Shown here one piece after another: positions 35,161 through 44,684 of a stretch of DNA of 64,000 nucleotides. Numbering within the stretch: position 1 is the stretch's first letter; every line of letters begins with the position of its first letter. Source of the DNA: Cryobacterium breve (GTDB lineage: Bacteria; Actinomycetota; Actinomycetes; Actinomycetales; Microbacteriaceae). The position numbers were made by a program, and so were the translations under genes. The notes below the pieces were generated by a model. It ran no database searches and was not told the DNA's origin. It saw only the letters and a list, made by a program, of their open reading frames with translations. The DNA is taken from assembly GCF_004402375.1 (NCBI RefSeq), contig NZ_SOGJ01000023.1:248001-312000 (forward strand), read 5' to 3'.

Positions 35161-36396
35161 ATGACCAAAAAAATCGTTATCACCGGCATCGGTGCGACCT
35201 CCCCTCTCGGCGGCACGGCTGCCGACAGTTGGTCGGCCCTGCTCGCCGGTGAATCAGGCTCGAGCACCCTCGACCACGAATGGGTAGCCCGGACTCAGCT
35301 CCCGGTGACCTTCGCTGCCCAGGCCAGAGTTCCGTCCGTCGACGTCCTGGCCCGTCACGAGACGAAACGTCTCGACCCCTCCAGCCAATTCGCCCTCATT
35401 GCCGGGCGGGAAGCCTGGGCTGATGCCGGGTCCCCCGAGGCAGACCCCGAACGACTAGCCGTCGACTGGGCCACCGGCATCGGCGGAGTCTGGACTCTCC
35501 TCGACGCGTGGGACACCCTGCGCGAACGCGGTCCGCGCCGCGTCCTGCCGATGACGGTTCCCATGCTCATGCCGAATGGCCCAGGAGCGGCCATCGGCAT
35601 GGACCTGCATGCCCGAGCCGGAATCACCACCGTCGTCTCGGCCTGCGCATCGAGCACGGAGTCCCTGGTGAACGCCTACAACCGCCTGCAGGCGGGACTC
35701 GCCGACGTCGTCATCGCGGGCGGATCCGAGGCCGCAATTCACCCTCTTCCGATCGCATCCTTCGCTGCAATGCAGGCCCTGTCCAAGCGCAACGACGATC
35801 CGGCCACCGCATCACGCCCCTATGACATCACCCGGGACGGCTTCGTTCTCGGCGAGGGTGCCGCGGCACTCGTCGTCGAAACGGAAGAACATGCCAAGGC
35901 CCGCGGCGCGCGCATCTACGCCGAGCTCCTCGGCGGCGCCGTGACCAGCGACGCTTATCACATCACAGCTCCGGACCCCGAGGGCTCGGCGGCGGCTCGC
36001 GCGATGATCACCGCGATCAACAACGCCGGCGCGAGCCTCGCGGATGTTTCCCACATCAACGCGCACGCGACCAGCACGCCCGTGGGTGACATCGCAGAGT
36101 ACAACGCTCTGCGCCGTGTGTTCGGCTCCCTGCTCGACGGCATCCCGGTGTCGGCGACCAAGGCGTCCACCGGCCACCTCCTCGGCGGTGCGGGTGCGAT
36201 CGAGGCCCTTTTCACGGTTCTCGCTTTGGCGGAGCGCATGGCGCCGCCGACGATCAATCTGGCGAACCAGGACCCGAGCATCCCGCTCGACGTCGTGACG
36301 ATGCCGCGCACGCTGCCGTCAGGCGACCTGCTTGCGCTCAGCAACTCGTTCGGGTTCGGCGGCCACAACGCCGTCGTTGCCTTCCGTTCGATCTAG
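35161..36396 (+). CDS. fabF: 3-oxoacyl-ACP synthase II
   Basis: This elongating condensing enzyme has 411 residues. The catalytic cysteine C162 is in VVSACASSTES, and the two histidines are in NAHATSTPVGD and STGHLLGGAG. N-terminal IVITGIGATSPLG and C-terminal NSFGFGGHNA are typical. The ATG at 35161 follows a GGAG ribosome binding site. It is the last gene of the fab operon and is followed by a long hairpin at 36411-36449. Confidence 0.95.
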   Translation: MTKKIVITGIGATSPLGGTAADSWSALLAGESGSSTLDHEWVARTQLPVTFAAQARVPSVDVLARHETKRLDPSSQFALIAGREAWADAGSPEADPERLAVDWATGIGGVWTLLDAWDTLRERGPRRVLPMTVPMLMPNGPGAAIGMDLHARAGITTVVSACASSTESLVNAYNRLQAGLADVVIAGGSEAAIHPLPIASFAAMQALSKRNDDPATASRPYDITRDGFVLGEGAAALVVETEEHAKARGARIYAELLGGAVTSDAYHITAPDPEGSAAARAMITAINNAGASLADVSHINAHATSTPVGDIAEYNALRRVFGSLLDGIPVSATKASTGHLLGGAGAIEALFTVLALAERMAPPTINLANQDPSIPLDVVTMPRTLPSGDLLALSNSFGFGGHNAVVAFRSI

Positions 36397-36410
36397 GCGC
36401 GACGGAAACT

Positions 36411-36449
36411 CAGGGAGAACCCCAAGCGGTTCCGCGCGGGGTCTCCCTG
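36411..36449 (+). terminator. hairpin after fabF
   Basis: CAGGGAGAACCCC (36411-36423) pairs with GGGGTCTCCCTG (36438-36449) with one bulged base. There is no T tract. It lies between the convergent fabF and DUF3145 genes and could serve both. Confidence 0.6.
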
Positions 36450-36491
36450 GCTGTGGGACAGCCTGCGGTCCCGGGATCGTCTCGTCCACTA

Positions 36492-37013
36492 CTAGCCAAC
36501 CTGATGCAGCCAGACCACGGATGTGAAATCGCTCGCGTGACGGAACGGTTCGAGCTCGTCGTCCCAGGCCTGTCCAAGCGCAACCCGCAGTTCCCGGTGC
36601 AACTCGAAAGCGTTCGCCCCCGCGAGTTCCATGGCATGCCTCAACCGGTCCTCCGGGATCACGACGTTGCCGGCGGTGTCCGTCTGGGCGAAGAAGATGC
36701 CCAGCCCGGGTGTGTGCAACCATCGACCGCCATCGGTGCCGAAGCCCGCGTCCTCGGTGACTTCGAAGCGGAGATGGTCCCAGCCGCGGAGCGCGGATGC
36801 GAGCACCGCTCCCGTACCGCGGGCACCCTCCCAGTAGTACTCGGCCCGTTGCGCGCCACCCAGAACCGGCTGCTCAGACCAATCGAAATTCACGGGTTCG
36901 CCGAGGACATGACCCACCGCCCACTCCACATGGGGGCTCAGCGCTCGCGGTGAAGAATGCACGTAAATGAAGCCCTGCGCAGTCGCTGCCTGCCGAGCGT
37001 GTGAAGCCACCAT
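36492..37013 (-). CDS. DUF3145 protein
   Basis: This protein of 173 residues is specific to actinobacteria, with VYVHSSPRALSPHVEWAVGHVLG-like N-terminal sequence (here FIYVHSSPRALSPHVEW), a PVNFDWSEQPVL block and a C-terminal helix rich in acidic residues ending VWLHQVG. It has no signal or membrane segment. The function is unknown. The start at 37013 is preceded by GGGAGA; a start at 37067 would add 18 residues not typical of the family. It often lies beside fatty-acid genes in related genomes. Confidence 0.88.
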   Translation of the reverse strand: MVASHARQAATAQGFIYVHSSPRALSPHVEWAVGHVLGEPVNFDWSEQPVLGGAQRAEYYWEGARGTGAVLASALRGWDHLRFEVTEDAGFGTDGGRWLHTPGLGIFFAQTDTAGNVVIPEDRLRHAMELAGANAFELHRELRVALGQAWDDELEPFRHASDFTSVVWLHQVG

Positions 37014-37163
37014 CGTTTCTCCCGTTCTCTGAGGTGCGTCTTCCCCAACGACCTCTAAACGAAACAATGCAGCGGACTGTGAACTTGTCGAACCCCTGAA
37101 TTATGCCCTAGAGGGCCGTGCCTTCACAAGGCTGCTGTCAGGGCGCAGGGCCATGCGCTCGCT

Positions 37164-37174
37164 ATACTCAGTAT
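37164..37174. promoter_or_regulatory. palindrome overlapping the padR-like promoter
   Basis: ATACT-C-AGTAT is a perfect inverted repeat placed 28 bp before the regulator start and overlapping the likely -10 (TATACT at 37163-37168). It is a candidate autoregulatory operator. Confidence 0.45.
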
Positions 37175-37201
37175 GGTTATCACCTCACCTTCGGAGGCTC
37201 C

Positions 37202-37789
37202 ATGTCTGTGCGATGCTGCCTGTTGGCGATACTCACGATCGGCCCGGCCTATGGCTTTCAGCTGCACGGCGAACTGGAATCCCGCACGGCCGGTCGCCGG
37301 TCCGTCAACGTGGGCCAAATCTACGGCACCCTGGAGCGGCTGGTGAAGCAGCAGGCCGTCGAGTCGGCCGGTGCCACCGATGACGGACTGCCGCTCTATC
37401 GGGCCACGGCAATCGGCCAAGCCGAGGCTGTCGACTGGCTGTGCCAAACCGAGAGCGCCCCGGGCGATGAGTGGAACGATCTGGTCGACCGGGTACTCAT
37501 CGCCTCCTCACTCCCCCGCCCGCATCCACCGGGCATCGACGTGCCGCGCATTGTCGCCCGGTACCAGGAATGGTGGCATGAACGGGCGGACGCCGCCGAC
37601 CTATCATCGGTGGGCAGCAGCGGCCAGGACGCCCTCGCGGCCGCTGCCCGTGGGGCCCTGGCTGAGGCGGCGCTGGCCTGGCTCAGCGCAGCCGCCGAAC
37701 TGCTTGCCGCCGACCAGGACGACTCATTCCGCCGCGGGTTGAGCGACGAACGGCCGAAGCGCGGGCGGCGACCGGCCAACGCGGCCTGA
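37202..37789 (+). CDS. PadR family transcriptional regulator
   Basis: This protein of 195 residues has an N-terminal winged helix of PadR type (about 1-85): LLAILTIGPAYGFQLHGELE, NVGQIYGTLERLVKQQ and the wing GLPLYRATAIG. A C-terminal helical region (about 90-185) probably dimerises. The ATG at 37202 has a GGAGG ribosome binding site. PadR proteins repress nearby detoxification, efflux or metabolic genes. No obvious target lies downstream on the same strand, since the next gene is convergent. Confidence 0.88.
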   Translation: MSVRCCLLAILTIGPAYGFQLHGELESRTAGRRSVNVGQIYGTLERLVKQQAVESAGATDDGLPLYRATAIGQAEAVDWLCQTESAPGDEWNDLVDRVLIASSLPRPHPPGIDVPRIVARYQEWWHERADAADLSSVGSSGQDALAAAARGALAEAALAWLSAAAELLAADQDDSFRRGLSDERPKRGRRPANAA

Positions 37790-37817
37790 GTCCTGTCGGC
37801 GGGGGCCGGTGCCGCCG

Positions 37818-39512
37818 CTACTTCGCCTGCGCGTAGCTGTCAACAGTAGCGACTGTGAGTAGAAAGTCCACGGGGAAGTCTCCGAAGAGGTGCCGGCCGG
37901 CCGTATCCGCGGCACGCCGCAGCACGTCTTCAACCGCGCCGGCCAGCGCCGCGGGTGTGTGCACCATCACCTCGTCGTGGAGAAAGAAGACGAGGTGGGG
38001 GGCGTGGGCGAATTCGGGGCCTGAGGAATCCTGGCCGGCGAAAGGCAGCAGCCGCAATTCCCGGCGGATCTCCGCCATCCAGCAGAGCGCCCACTCCGCG
38101 GCGCTACCCTGCACAATAAAATTGCGGGTGAAACGGCCCCAATCGCGCGCCTGGCTGCGGGCTCGGCGCTCGTCGGCTTCCGTCGCCCCGGGATCGTACG
38201 CCTGCGCCTGCATGGCCAGCCAGGTCTCACCGGGCCGCGGGGACGAGCGCCCGAGCCGGGTTGTCACGCTCTCACCACGCTCCCCGGCTCGCGCAGCCGT
38301 CTCGGTGAGCGCGAGAGCGCGCGGGAACGCCTTCGCGAGGCGAGGCAGTAGCCGACCGCTCTCACCACTGGTAGCCCCATACATCGCACCGAGCATGGCG
38401 ACCTTGGCATGCTCACGGGTCTCCACGACGCCGCCGGCCACGATTCCGGCATAGAGATCGGTGCCGCGGCCCGCGGCTGCCATGGATGTGTCTGCTGAGA
38501 GAGCAGCGAGGATGCGCGGCTCGAGCTGCGCGGCATCAGCCACGACGAGCTTCCAGCCCGCATCGGCGACGACGGCACCGCGCACCTGTTTGGGTAGTTG
38601 CAGGGCCCCTCCGCCCCGGGTGGCCCACCGGCCGGTGACCACACCGCCGGGTATGTACTCGGGGTGGAACCGACCGTCGACGATCCAGGTGTCCATCCAG
38701 TACCAGCCGTTGGCGCTGAGTAGCCGGGCCAGCTTCTTATACGCGAGCAGCGGGGCGATAACGGGGTGCTCGAGCTCCTTGAGCTCCCAAGCGCGCGTGG
38801 AGGAGACCCGCAGGCCGACGTGGCGCAGGGCCCTCATCAGGTCCGGTTGTGAGTCAGGGTTCAACCCAGGTTCCCCCAGGACGGCACGGATACTGTCGGC
38901 GAGGTTCTCCAGGCGTTCTGGCCGGATGCCCGGTCCCACCCGGGGACCGAGCTCCCGGGTCAGTAGGGCGTCGTGAACGTCGGTGCGCCACGGCAGTCCC
39001 GTGTACTGCATCTCGGCCGCGATGAGCGCCCCGGCCGATTCAGCGGCGAGCAGGAGCCGGAGCCGGCCGGGCTCCGCGCAGTCCCGGATCGCGGCGAGCT
39101 GGCGTTGGAACTCCAGCACGACTCCGGTCTCGTCGTCGATGACGTCGATCAGGTCGAAGAGGGTCACCCCGGCAGTGGTGGTATCGGGGTCGTAGGCCGG
39201 CGCACGGTCCCACGAACTCTCCTCGGCCCGGGCCAGGGTGCTCGACCGGGTCAACGACGATTGGCGCAGGATGGCATGGCACAGGCGCAGATCGTAACCC
39301 CGGTGCACTCGCACACCGGCAGCCAGCAGCAACGGGTAAATGCGGGAGGTGTCCTCCCACACCCAACGGGGCTGTTCCGGTTCCCGGCCATGTACATAGG
39401 CCGGGAAATCCCGTTTCGACAGGCGGCGCCCCGCCCCGGCGGCCCGGCCGTCCGGGTCGAGTGGCAGAACGAGGACGTCCCCGTTTCCCGTTCGGCTCAC
39501 CAGAAGGTACAC
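37818..39512 (-). CDS. PolA-like DNA polymerase with degenerate exonuclease region
   Basis: This protein of 564 residues is related to the Klenow part of DNA polymerase I. Motif A reads VVADAAQLEPRILAALS (D and E kept where PolA has DYSQIELR), motif B reads HAKVAMLGAMYGATSGESG, and motif C is FLHDEVMVH with the catalytic DE. There is no 5'-nuclease domain, and the N-terminal 200 residues show only weak resemblance to a 3'-5' exonuclease. Actinobacteria often encode such a protein as bifunctional exonuclease/polymerase; its role is not established. The GTG at 39512 follows CAGAAT by 6 nt; more upstream starts give low-complexity sequence. Confidence 0.85.
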   Translation of the reverse strand: MYLLVSRTGNGDVLVLPLDPDGRAAGAGRRLSKRDFPAYVHGREPEQPRWVWEDTSRIYPLLLAAGVRVHRGYDLRLCHAILRQSSLTRSSTLARAEESSWDRAPAYDPDTTTAGVTLFDLIDVIDDETGVVLEFQRQLAAIRDCAEPGRLRLLLAAESAGALIAAEMQYTGLPWRTDVHDALLTRELGPRVGPGIRPERLENLADSIRAVLGEPGLNPDSQPDLMRALRHVGLRVSSTRAWELKELEHPVIAPLLAYKKLARLLSANGWYWMDTWIVDGRFHPEYIPGGVVTGRWATRGGGALQLPKQVRGAVVADAGWKLVVADAAQLEPRILAALSADTSMAAAGRGTDLYAGIVAGGVVETREHAKVAMLGAMYGATSGESGRLLPRLAKAFPRALALTETAARAGERGESVTTRLGRSSPRPGETWLAMQAQAYDPGATEADERRARSQARDWGRFTRNFIVQGSAAEWALCWMAEIRRELRLLPFAGQDSSGPEFAHAPHLVFFLHDEVMVHTPAALAGAVEDVLRRAADTAGRHLFGDFPVDFLLTVATVDSYAQAK

Positions 39513-39999
39513 CCCACCATTCTGCCGGTTCGAGACCGGAATGGATCGACGGGCATCCGTCGAAACGCAGTCAGGTGGACTCTTCGTCACGTGGTCACGT
39601 CCCCCAACGACTGCGTGGCATCGGTCACGGGCACGCCGTCTGCAACAGGGCGACGGTCCTGTCGTCGGAGAGCTGATGGACGTCGGTGTTGAACGGGCCG
39701 ATCGCCCAGAACTCCCGCGGGGCCATGAGCGGCACGACGATATCCGCATACTGCCGCGTTGCGTCGCGCCCGCTTCGTCCGCGCTCCACCTGCGCCCGAT
39801 TCTGCCGCCGCGCCCTGCCGGGGTCAGGTGCGGTTCTGTTCGTGGGCCACAGTCGGCGTAAACCGTTAGGTTCTCCCGTCGACCCGTAGGGGAATCGTTA
39901 GGGCCCGGCCCACCGGGCCGGCCAGGGTATCTACTCGGGTCGTGCCCTGCGGCACCCGCACCCCGTCCGGCGGTGCGGACGGTAACAGATGGAGTTTCT
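39513..39999. promoter_or_regulatory. kdp control region and structured leader
   Basis: These 487 bp contain no convincing gene. CGTTAGG-like repeats occur at 39864-39870, 39885-39890 (CGTAGG) and 39896-39902, spaced 21 and 11 bp, and may bind KdpE. Three hairpins follow: 39902-39908 with 39913-39919 (7 bp), 39942-39946 with 39951-39955 (5 bp) and 39963-39969 with 39976-39982 (7 bp), the last ending 8 nt before the GGAG ribosome binding site. Confidence 0.5.
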
Positions 40000-40083
40000 G
40001 TGCTGGACCTCGTATACGTCCTCGGTGTTCTCGCGGTGTTCTCGTTCATCGGCGTTGTCGCCTGGGGAGTCGAGAAGCTGTGA
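40000..40083 (+). CDS. 27-residue membrane peptide before kdpF
   Basis: Starting with GTG at 40000 behind GGAG, the frame encodes one hydrophobic helix ([21 protein letters not shown]) ending in GVEKL. Its stop overlaps the GTG of the next small gene by 4 nt. Short single-helix peptides in this position, often ending in a charged motif like RxxERL, occur before kdpF in many bacteria but are seldom annotated. It probably sits in the membrane with the Kdp complex; the function is unknown. Confidence 0.65.
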   Translation: MLDLVYVLGVLAVFSFIGVVAWGVEKL

Positions 40084-40172
40084 TCTTCTTCGATATCGCT
40101 GCGGGCGTTCTGGCCGTGGCCGCGATCGCCTATCTTGTCTTCGCCCTCGTGAAACCGGAGCTGTTCCGATGA
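40080..40172 (+). CDS. kdpF: potassium-transporting ATPase KdpF subunit
   Basis: This peptide of 30 residues starts with GTG at 40080 ([27 protein letters not shown] would be its main part) and has one membrane helix followed by the KPELF ending typical of KdpF (ALVRPERF in relatives). KdpF stabilises the KdpABC complex. It overlaps the previous peptide by 4 nt and kdpA by 4 nt (ATGA), so all three are translationally coupled. Confidence 0.85.
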   Translation: MIFFDIAAGVLAVAAIAYLVFALVKPELFR

Positions 40173-41842
40173 ACGCCTGGTTCGCCATTGCGCCGGTTCT
40201 GACCGTCGTGCTTGTCCTCGTCGTGGTGCACCGCCCGCTGGGCGACTACATGGCTTCCGTCTTCCTCTCCGTGAACCACCTGCGTATTGAGCGCGGCGTC
40301 TACCGGCTGATCGGGGTGGACGCCCGTTCCCAGCAGACCTGGCAGTCCTACCTGCGCGGTGTGCTCGCGTTCTCCGCGGTCGGCGTGCTGCTCGTCTACG
40401 CCCTGCAGCGCGCCCAATCGGTGCTGCCGTACTCCCTCGGGTTCCCGGCCGTTCCGGAGGGGCTCTCCTTCAACACGGCCGCCTCGTTCGTGACCAACAC
40501 CAACTGGCAGTCGTACTCACCGGACGTGACCCTGGGCTATGCGGTGCAGCTGGTGGGCCTGTCCGTGCAGAACTTCGTCTCCGCCGCCGTCGGCATCGCC
40601 GTCGCGATGGCACTGGTGCGAGCGTTCGCCGCGCGCAGGAGCGGCACCATCGGCAACTTCTGGGTGGACCTGACGCGGGGCGCGCTGCGAGTGTTGCTCC
40701 CGCTGTCGGCCGTCGCCGCGATCGTGCTGATCGCGGGCGGGGTGATCCAGAACGTCAGCGGCGCGACCGAGGTGACCACGTTGACGGGAGCGGTGCAGTC
40801 CATCCCCGGCGGGCCGACCGCCTCCCAGGAGGCGATCAAGATTCTCGGCACGAACGGTGGTGGCTTCTTCAACGCGAACTCCGCGCATCCGTTTGAGAAC
40901 CCGACGGCCTGGACGAACCTGTTTCAGATCGTTCTCATGCTGATGATCCCCTTCAGCCTGCCCCGCACCTTCGGAACCGTGGTCGGCGACAGGGGGCAGG
41001 GTGCCGCGATCCTGGCCGCCATGGCCGGCATCTTCGTGGTGTCCCTGACGGCCCTGACGCTGCTCGAGGCCGGCGGTGCCGGTTCCGCCCCTGTGGCGGC
41101 TGGCGGCGCGCTGGAGGGAAAGGAACAGCGGTTCGGCGTGCTGGCGTCGACGTTCTTCGCTACGACAAGCACCATGACGTCGACGGGCGCCGTCAACTCG
41201 ATGCACGACTCCTACACCTCACTCGGCGGCATGCTGCCCCTCCTCAACATGATGCTCGGTGAGGTGGCCCCCGGCGGGGTCGGGTCTGGTCTGTACGGCA
41301 TGCTCATCCTGGCCGTGATCACGGTGTTCATCGCCGGACTGCTGGTGGGCCGCACCCCCGAGTATCTGGGCAAGAAGATCGGCCCGCGCGAGATCAAACT
41401 CGCCAGCCTGTACATCCTCGTGACGCCCACCTTGGTACTCACGGGAACCGCGCTCAGTTTCGCCGTGCCGGCAATCCGAACGGATGTCGAGAGCACGTCG
41501 ATCCTGAACCCCGGCCTGCATGGCCTGACCGAGGTCCTCTACGCGTTCACCTCCGCATCCAACAACAACGGGTCGGCCTTCGCCGGCCTGACCGCGGACA
41601 CACCCTGGCTGAACACGGCGCTCGGGGTGGCGATGCTGATCGGCCGGTTCCTCCCGATCGTGTTCGTCCTGGCTCTGGCCGGTGCGCTGGCCGCGCAGGA
41701 CAGTGTTCCGGCTACGACGGGGACCCTGCCCACGAACAGGCCGCTCTTCGTGGGTCTGCTCGTCGGCATCACCATCATCATCACGGCACTCACCTATTTC
41801 CCCGTACTCGCGCTGGGTCCCCTGGCGGAAGGGCTGCAATAA
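40169..41842 (+). CDS. kdpA: potassium-transporting ATPase subunit A
   Basis: KdpA is the potassium-binding channel-like subunit, 557 residues with about ten membrane helices. Selectivity-filter segments are visible as [53 protein letters not shown] and [13 protein letters not shown]. The ATG at 40169 overlaps the kdpF stop. A longer frame reaches 39989 but passes through the two small peptide genes in another register. kdpB follows 2 bp later. Confidence 0.97.
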   Translation: MNAWFAIAPVLTVVLVLVVVHRPLGDYMASVFLSVNHLRIERGVYRLIGVDARSQQTWQSYLRGVLAFSAVGVLLVYALQRAQSVLPYSLGFPAVPEGLSFNTAASFVTNTNWQSYSPDVTLGYAVQLVGLSVQNFVSAAVGIAVAMALVRAFAARRSGTIGNFWVDLTRGALRVLLPLSAVAAIVLIAGGVIQNVSGATEVTTLTGAVQSIPGGPTASQEAIKILGTNGGGFFNANSAHPFENPTAWTNLFQIVLMLMIPFSLPRTFGTVVGDRGQGAAILAAMAGIFVVSLTALTLLEAGGAGSAPVAAGGALEGKEQRFGVLASTFFATTSTMTSTGAVNSMHDSYTSLGGMLPLLNMMLGEVAPGGVGSGLYGMLILAVITVFIAGLLVGRTPEYLGKKIGPREIKLASLYILVTPTLVLTGTALSFAVPAIRTDVESTSILNPGLHGLTEVLYAFTSASNNNGSAFAGLTADTPWLNTALGVAMLIGRFLPIVFVLALAGALAAQDSVPATTGTLPTNRPLFVGLLVGITIIITALTYFPVLALGPLAEGLQ

Positions 41843-41844
41843 TC

Positions 41845-44022
41845 ATGACGCTCACCGAAACACCGGCTCCGGCCGGGACTCCCTTCACCCGTCGCACCCG
41901 CCGGGACGGCCCGACCAGCACAGGCCGAGCTGGCGCGATCAGCGTCCGCCAGCTGGTCGCGGCGCTGCCGGGTGCCTTGCGCAAGCTGGATCCGCGCCAG
42001 ATGTGGCGCAACCCGGTCATGCTCATCGTCGAGGTCGGCGCCGCCCTGACCACCCTGCTGGCGATCTGCGAGCCGTTTCTCGGCGGCCCGGCCCGTTCGG
42101 GTGGCTCTGCGGTTCCGCCGACTTTCACCGCGGCGATCGCCGCCTGGCTGTGGCTGACTGTGGTCTTCGCCAACTTGGCCGAATCCGTGGCCGAGGGTCG
42201 CGGCAAGGCCCAGGCGGACAGCCTGCGCCAAACGCGCACGAGCACCTCGGCGACTCGGCTGGACAGCTACGATCCGGCCACAGACCCCTCAGCCGAGCAG
42301 TCTCCCGCACACCCGGTCTCCTCAGCTGACCTCCTCCCCGGTGACACAGTCATCGTCGTCGCGGGTGAGCTGGTGCCGGGCGACGGGGACATCGTCTGGG
42401 GCATCGCCTCCATAGACGAATCCGCGATCACCGGCGAATCCGCCCCTGTGGTGCGTGAATCCGGCGGTGACCGCAGCGCCGTCACCGGTGGAACCCGGGT
42501 CTTGTCGGACCGCATCGTGATGCGGATCACCAGCAAGCCGGGCGAAACTTTCGTAGACAAGATGATCGCTCTGGTCGAGGGTGCCTCACGCCAGAAGACC
42601 CCGAATGAGCTCGCTCTGAACATCCTGTTGGCCGGGTTGTCGATCGTCTTTGTCGTCGTCACCCTCACTCTCAACCCCATTGCCGGATATTCGGGCGCTG
42701 CCGTGAGCGTGCCTGTTCTCGTCGCCTTGCTGGTGTGCCTGATCCCAACCACCATCGGCGCTCTGCTGTCGGCGATCGGCATCGCCGGGATGGATCGGTT
42801 GGTGCAGCACAACGTGCTCGCGCTGTCCGGTCGTGCTGTCGAAGCGGCCGGGGACGTCACAATCCTGCTCCTGGACAAGACGGGCACCATCACCTACGGC
42901 AACCGCCAGGCCCGGGAGTTCACCGCCGTGACCGGAGTTGACGCTGCCGAGCTCATGGACGCGGCCGCCCGCTCCTCGCTGGGCGACCCTACGCCGGAGG
43001 GCAAGTCCATCGTCGACCTGGCCCACGGTCTCGGCTTTCGACACGGCGACACCGAGATTGGCGAGGTCATCCCGTTCACGGCCCAGACCCGGATGAGCGG
43101 CCTCGACCAACCGGACGGTTCCTCGATCAGGAAGGGGGCCGGCTCCGCAGTCACGAAGTGGGTGCAGGAACGCGGTTCAATCGACGATGCCGTTCTTCGG
43201 GAACTGGACGACTGCGTCGCCCGGATCTCCGAGCTCGGTGGCACGCCCCTGGTGGTGGCCGCTGGAAGGGAGTCCGGAGCACGCCGAATCCTGGGTGTCG
43301 TCTATCTCAAGGACATCGTGAAAGCCGGTTTGGCGGAGCGCTTCGCGGAACTGCGTTCCATGGGCATCCGCACGATTATGGTCACCGGGGACAACCCGCT
43401 CACGGCGAAGACGATCGCCGCCGAGGCTGGCGTCGACGACTTCCTCGCCGAGGCCACCCCCGTGGAGAAACTCGCCCTCATCCGCCGGGAGCAGGAGGGC
43501 GGCAACCTCGTCGCCATGACCGGGGACGGCACCAACGACGCTCCAGCGCTCGCGCAGGCCGATGTCGGCGTGGCAATGAACACCGGCACGTCGGCAGCCA
43601 AGGAGGCCGGCAACATGGTGGACCTGGACTCGGACCCGACCAAGCTGATCGACATCGTGCGGATCGGCAAACAGCTACTGATCACCCGCGGGGCGCTGAC
43701 CACCTTCTCGATCGCGAACGACCTGGCCAAGTATTTCGCGATCATTCCGGCCATGTTCGCGGGCGTCTTCCCCGGACTGGCCGTGCTGAACGTGATGCAG
43801 CTGCACTCTCCGGCGTCGGCGATCCTCTCCGCCATCATCTTCAACGCCATCATCATCGTCCTACTGATCCCGCTCGCGCTGCGCGGCGTGAGGTACCGCC
43901 CCGGACCCGCTTCGAGCATCCTCAGTCGAAATCTGCTCATCTACGGGGTTGGCGGCGTGATCGCACCATTCATCGGCATCAAAATCGTCGACCTGGTCGT
44001 CGCCCTGATCCCAGGGTTCTAG
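41845..44022 (+). CDS. kdpB: potassium-transporting P-type ATPase subunit B
   Basis: KdpB hydrolyses ATP to drive potassium uptake. In 725 residues it has the actuator motif GESAPV, the phosphorylation aspartate D344 in [12 protein letters not shown], the nucleotide-binding domain, [10 protein letters not shown] and the hinge [11 protein letters not shown]. The N-terminus is about 30 residues longer than in E. coli and basic. It starts 2 bp after kdpA. Confidence 0.97.
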   Translation: MTLTETPAPAGTPFTRRTRRDGPTSTGRAGAISVRQLVAALPGALRKLDPRQMWRNPVMLIVEVGAALTTLLAICEPFLGGPARSGGSAVPPTFTAAIAAWLWLTVVFANLAESVAEGRGKAQADSLRQTRTSTSATRLDSYDPATDPSAEQSPAHPVSSADLLPGDTVIVVAGELVPGDGDIVWGIASIDESAITGESAPVVRESGGDRSAVTGGTRVLSDRIVMRITSKPGETFVDKMIALVEGASRQKTPNELALNILLAGLSIVFVVVTLTLNPIAGYSGAAVSVPVLVALLVCLIPTTIGALLSAIGIAGMDRLVQHNVLALSGRAVEAAGDVTILLLDKTGTITYGNRQAREFTAVTGVDAAELMDAAARSSLGDPTPEGKSIVDLAHGLGFRHGDTEIGEVIPFTAQTRMSGLDQPDGSSIRKGAGSAVTKWVQERGSIDDAVLRELDDCVARISELGGTPLVVAAGRESGARRILGVVYLKDIVKAGLAERFAELRSMGIRTIMVTGDNPLTAKTIAAEAGVDDFLAEATPVEKLALIRREQEGGNLVAMTGDGTNDAPALAQADVGVAMNTGTSAAKEAGNMVDLDSDPTKLIDIVRIGKQLLITRGALTTFSIANDLAKYFAIIPAMFAGVFPGLAVLNVMQLHSPASAILSAIIFNAIIIVLLIPLALRGVRYRPGPASSILSRNLLIYGVGGVIAPFIGIKIVDLVVALIPGF

Positions 44023-44075
44023 GGTCCAGGCCCGACCTTCACGAACCTCGACCCAACGGAAACGGATTACTCACC

Positions 44076-44684
44076 ATGACAAAACCCCACACGGCGGCCC
44101 GGCAGTACCTTGTCGCGCTGCGCGCCCTGATCGTGTTCACGGCGGTCCTCGGCGTGCTGTACCCGCTGGCGATCACCCTGATCGGTCAAACGGTCTTCCC
44201 TGGCCAGGCCAACGGCTCACTCGTGTCCTCCCCCACCGGAAACGTTGGATCGACCCTGATCGGTCAGGCATTCACGGACGGCAACGGCACTCCACTGCCG
44301 CGCTGGTTTCAGGGGCGTCCCTCCGCGGCCGGCGACGGCTACGACGCCGGGGCATCCGGCGGCAGCAACCTCGGCCCGGAGAATCCGGACCTGCTCACTG
44401 CGATTGAGCAGCGAAAATCGAGCATCGCCGCCTTCAACGGCGTCTTGCCCGCGGCAATACCTGCGGATGCGCTCACCACATCCGCCTCGGGACTCGACCC
44501 TCATATCAGCGCCGCAAACGCGCTCCTTCAGGCCGTGCGAGTTGCGGATGCCCGCGGGCTACCGGCTGCGGACGTCAGTGCACTCGTCGAGTCTAAGATT
44601 CAGGGACGGGACCTGGGCTTTCTGGGTGAGCCCACGGTCAACGTTTTGGAACTCAATCTCGCCCTGGCGGGCAAGGAAGGTTAA
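44076..44684 (+). CDS. kdpC: potassium-transporting ATPase subunit C
   Basis: KdpC is an inner-membrane subunit with one N-terminal helix (ALIVFTAVLGVLYPLAITLIGQ) and a periplasm-side domain; 202 residues from the ATG at 44076. Family motifs are GSTLIGQAF, PRWFQGRPSAAG, SGGSNLGPENPDL and DPHISAANALLQ, with LGFLGEPTVNVLELN near the end. It lies 53 bp after kdpB, and kdpD begins at the next base after its stop. Confidence 0.95.
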   Translation: MTKPHTAARQYLVALRALIVFTAVLGVLYPLAITLIGQTVFPGQANGSLVSSPTGNVGSTLIGQAFTDGNGTPLPRWFQGRPSAAGDGYDAGASGGSNLGPENPDLLTAIEQRKSSIAAFNGVLPAAIPADALTTSASGLDPHISAANALLQAVRVADARGLPAADVSALVESKIQGRDLGFLGEPTVNVLELNLALAGKEG

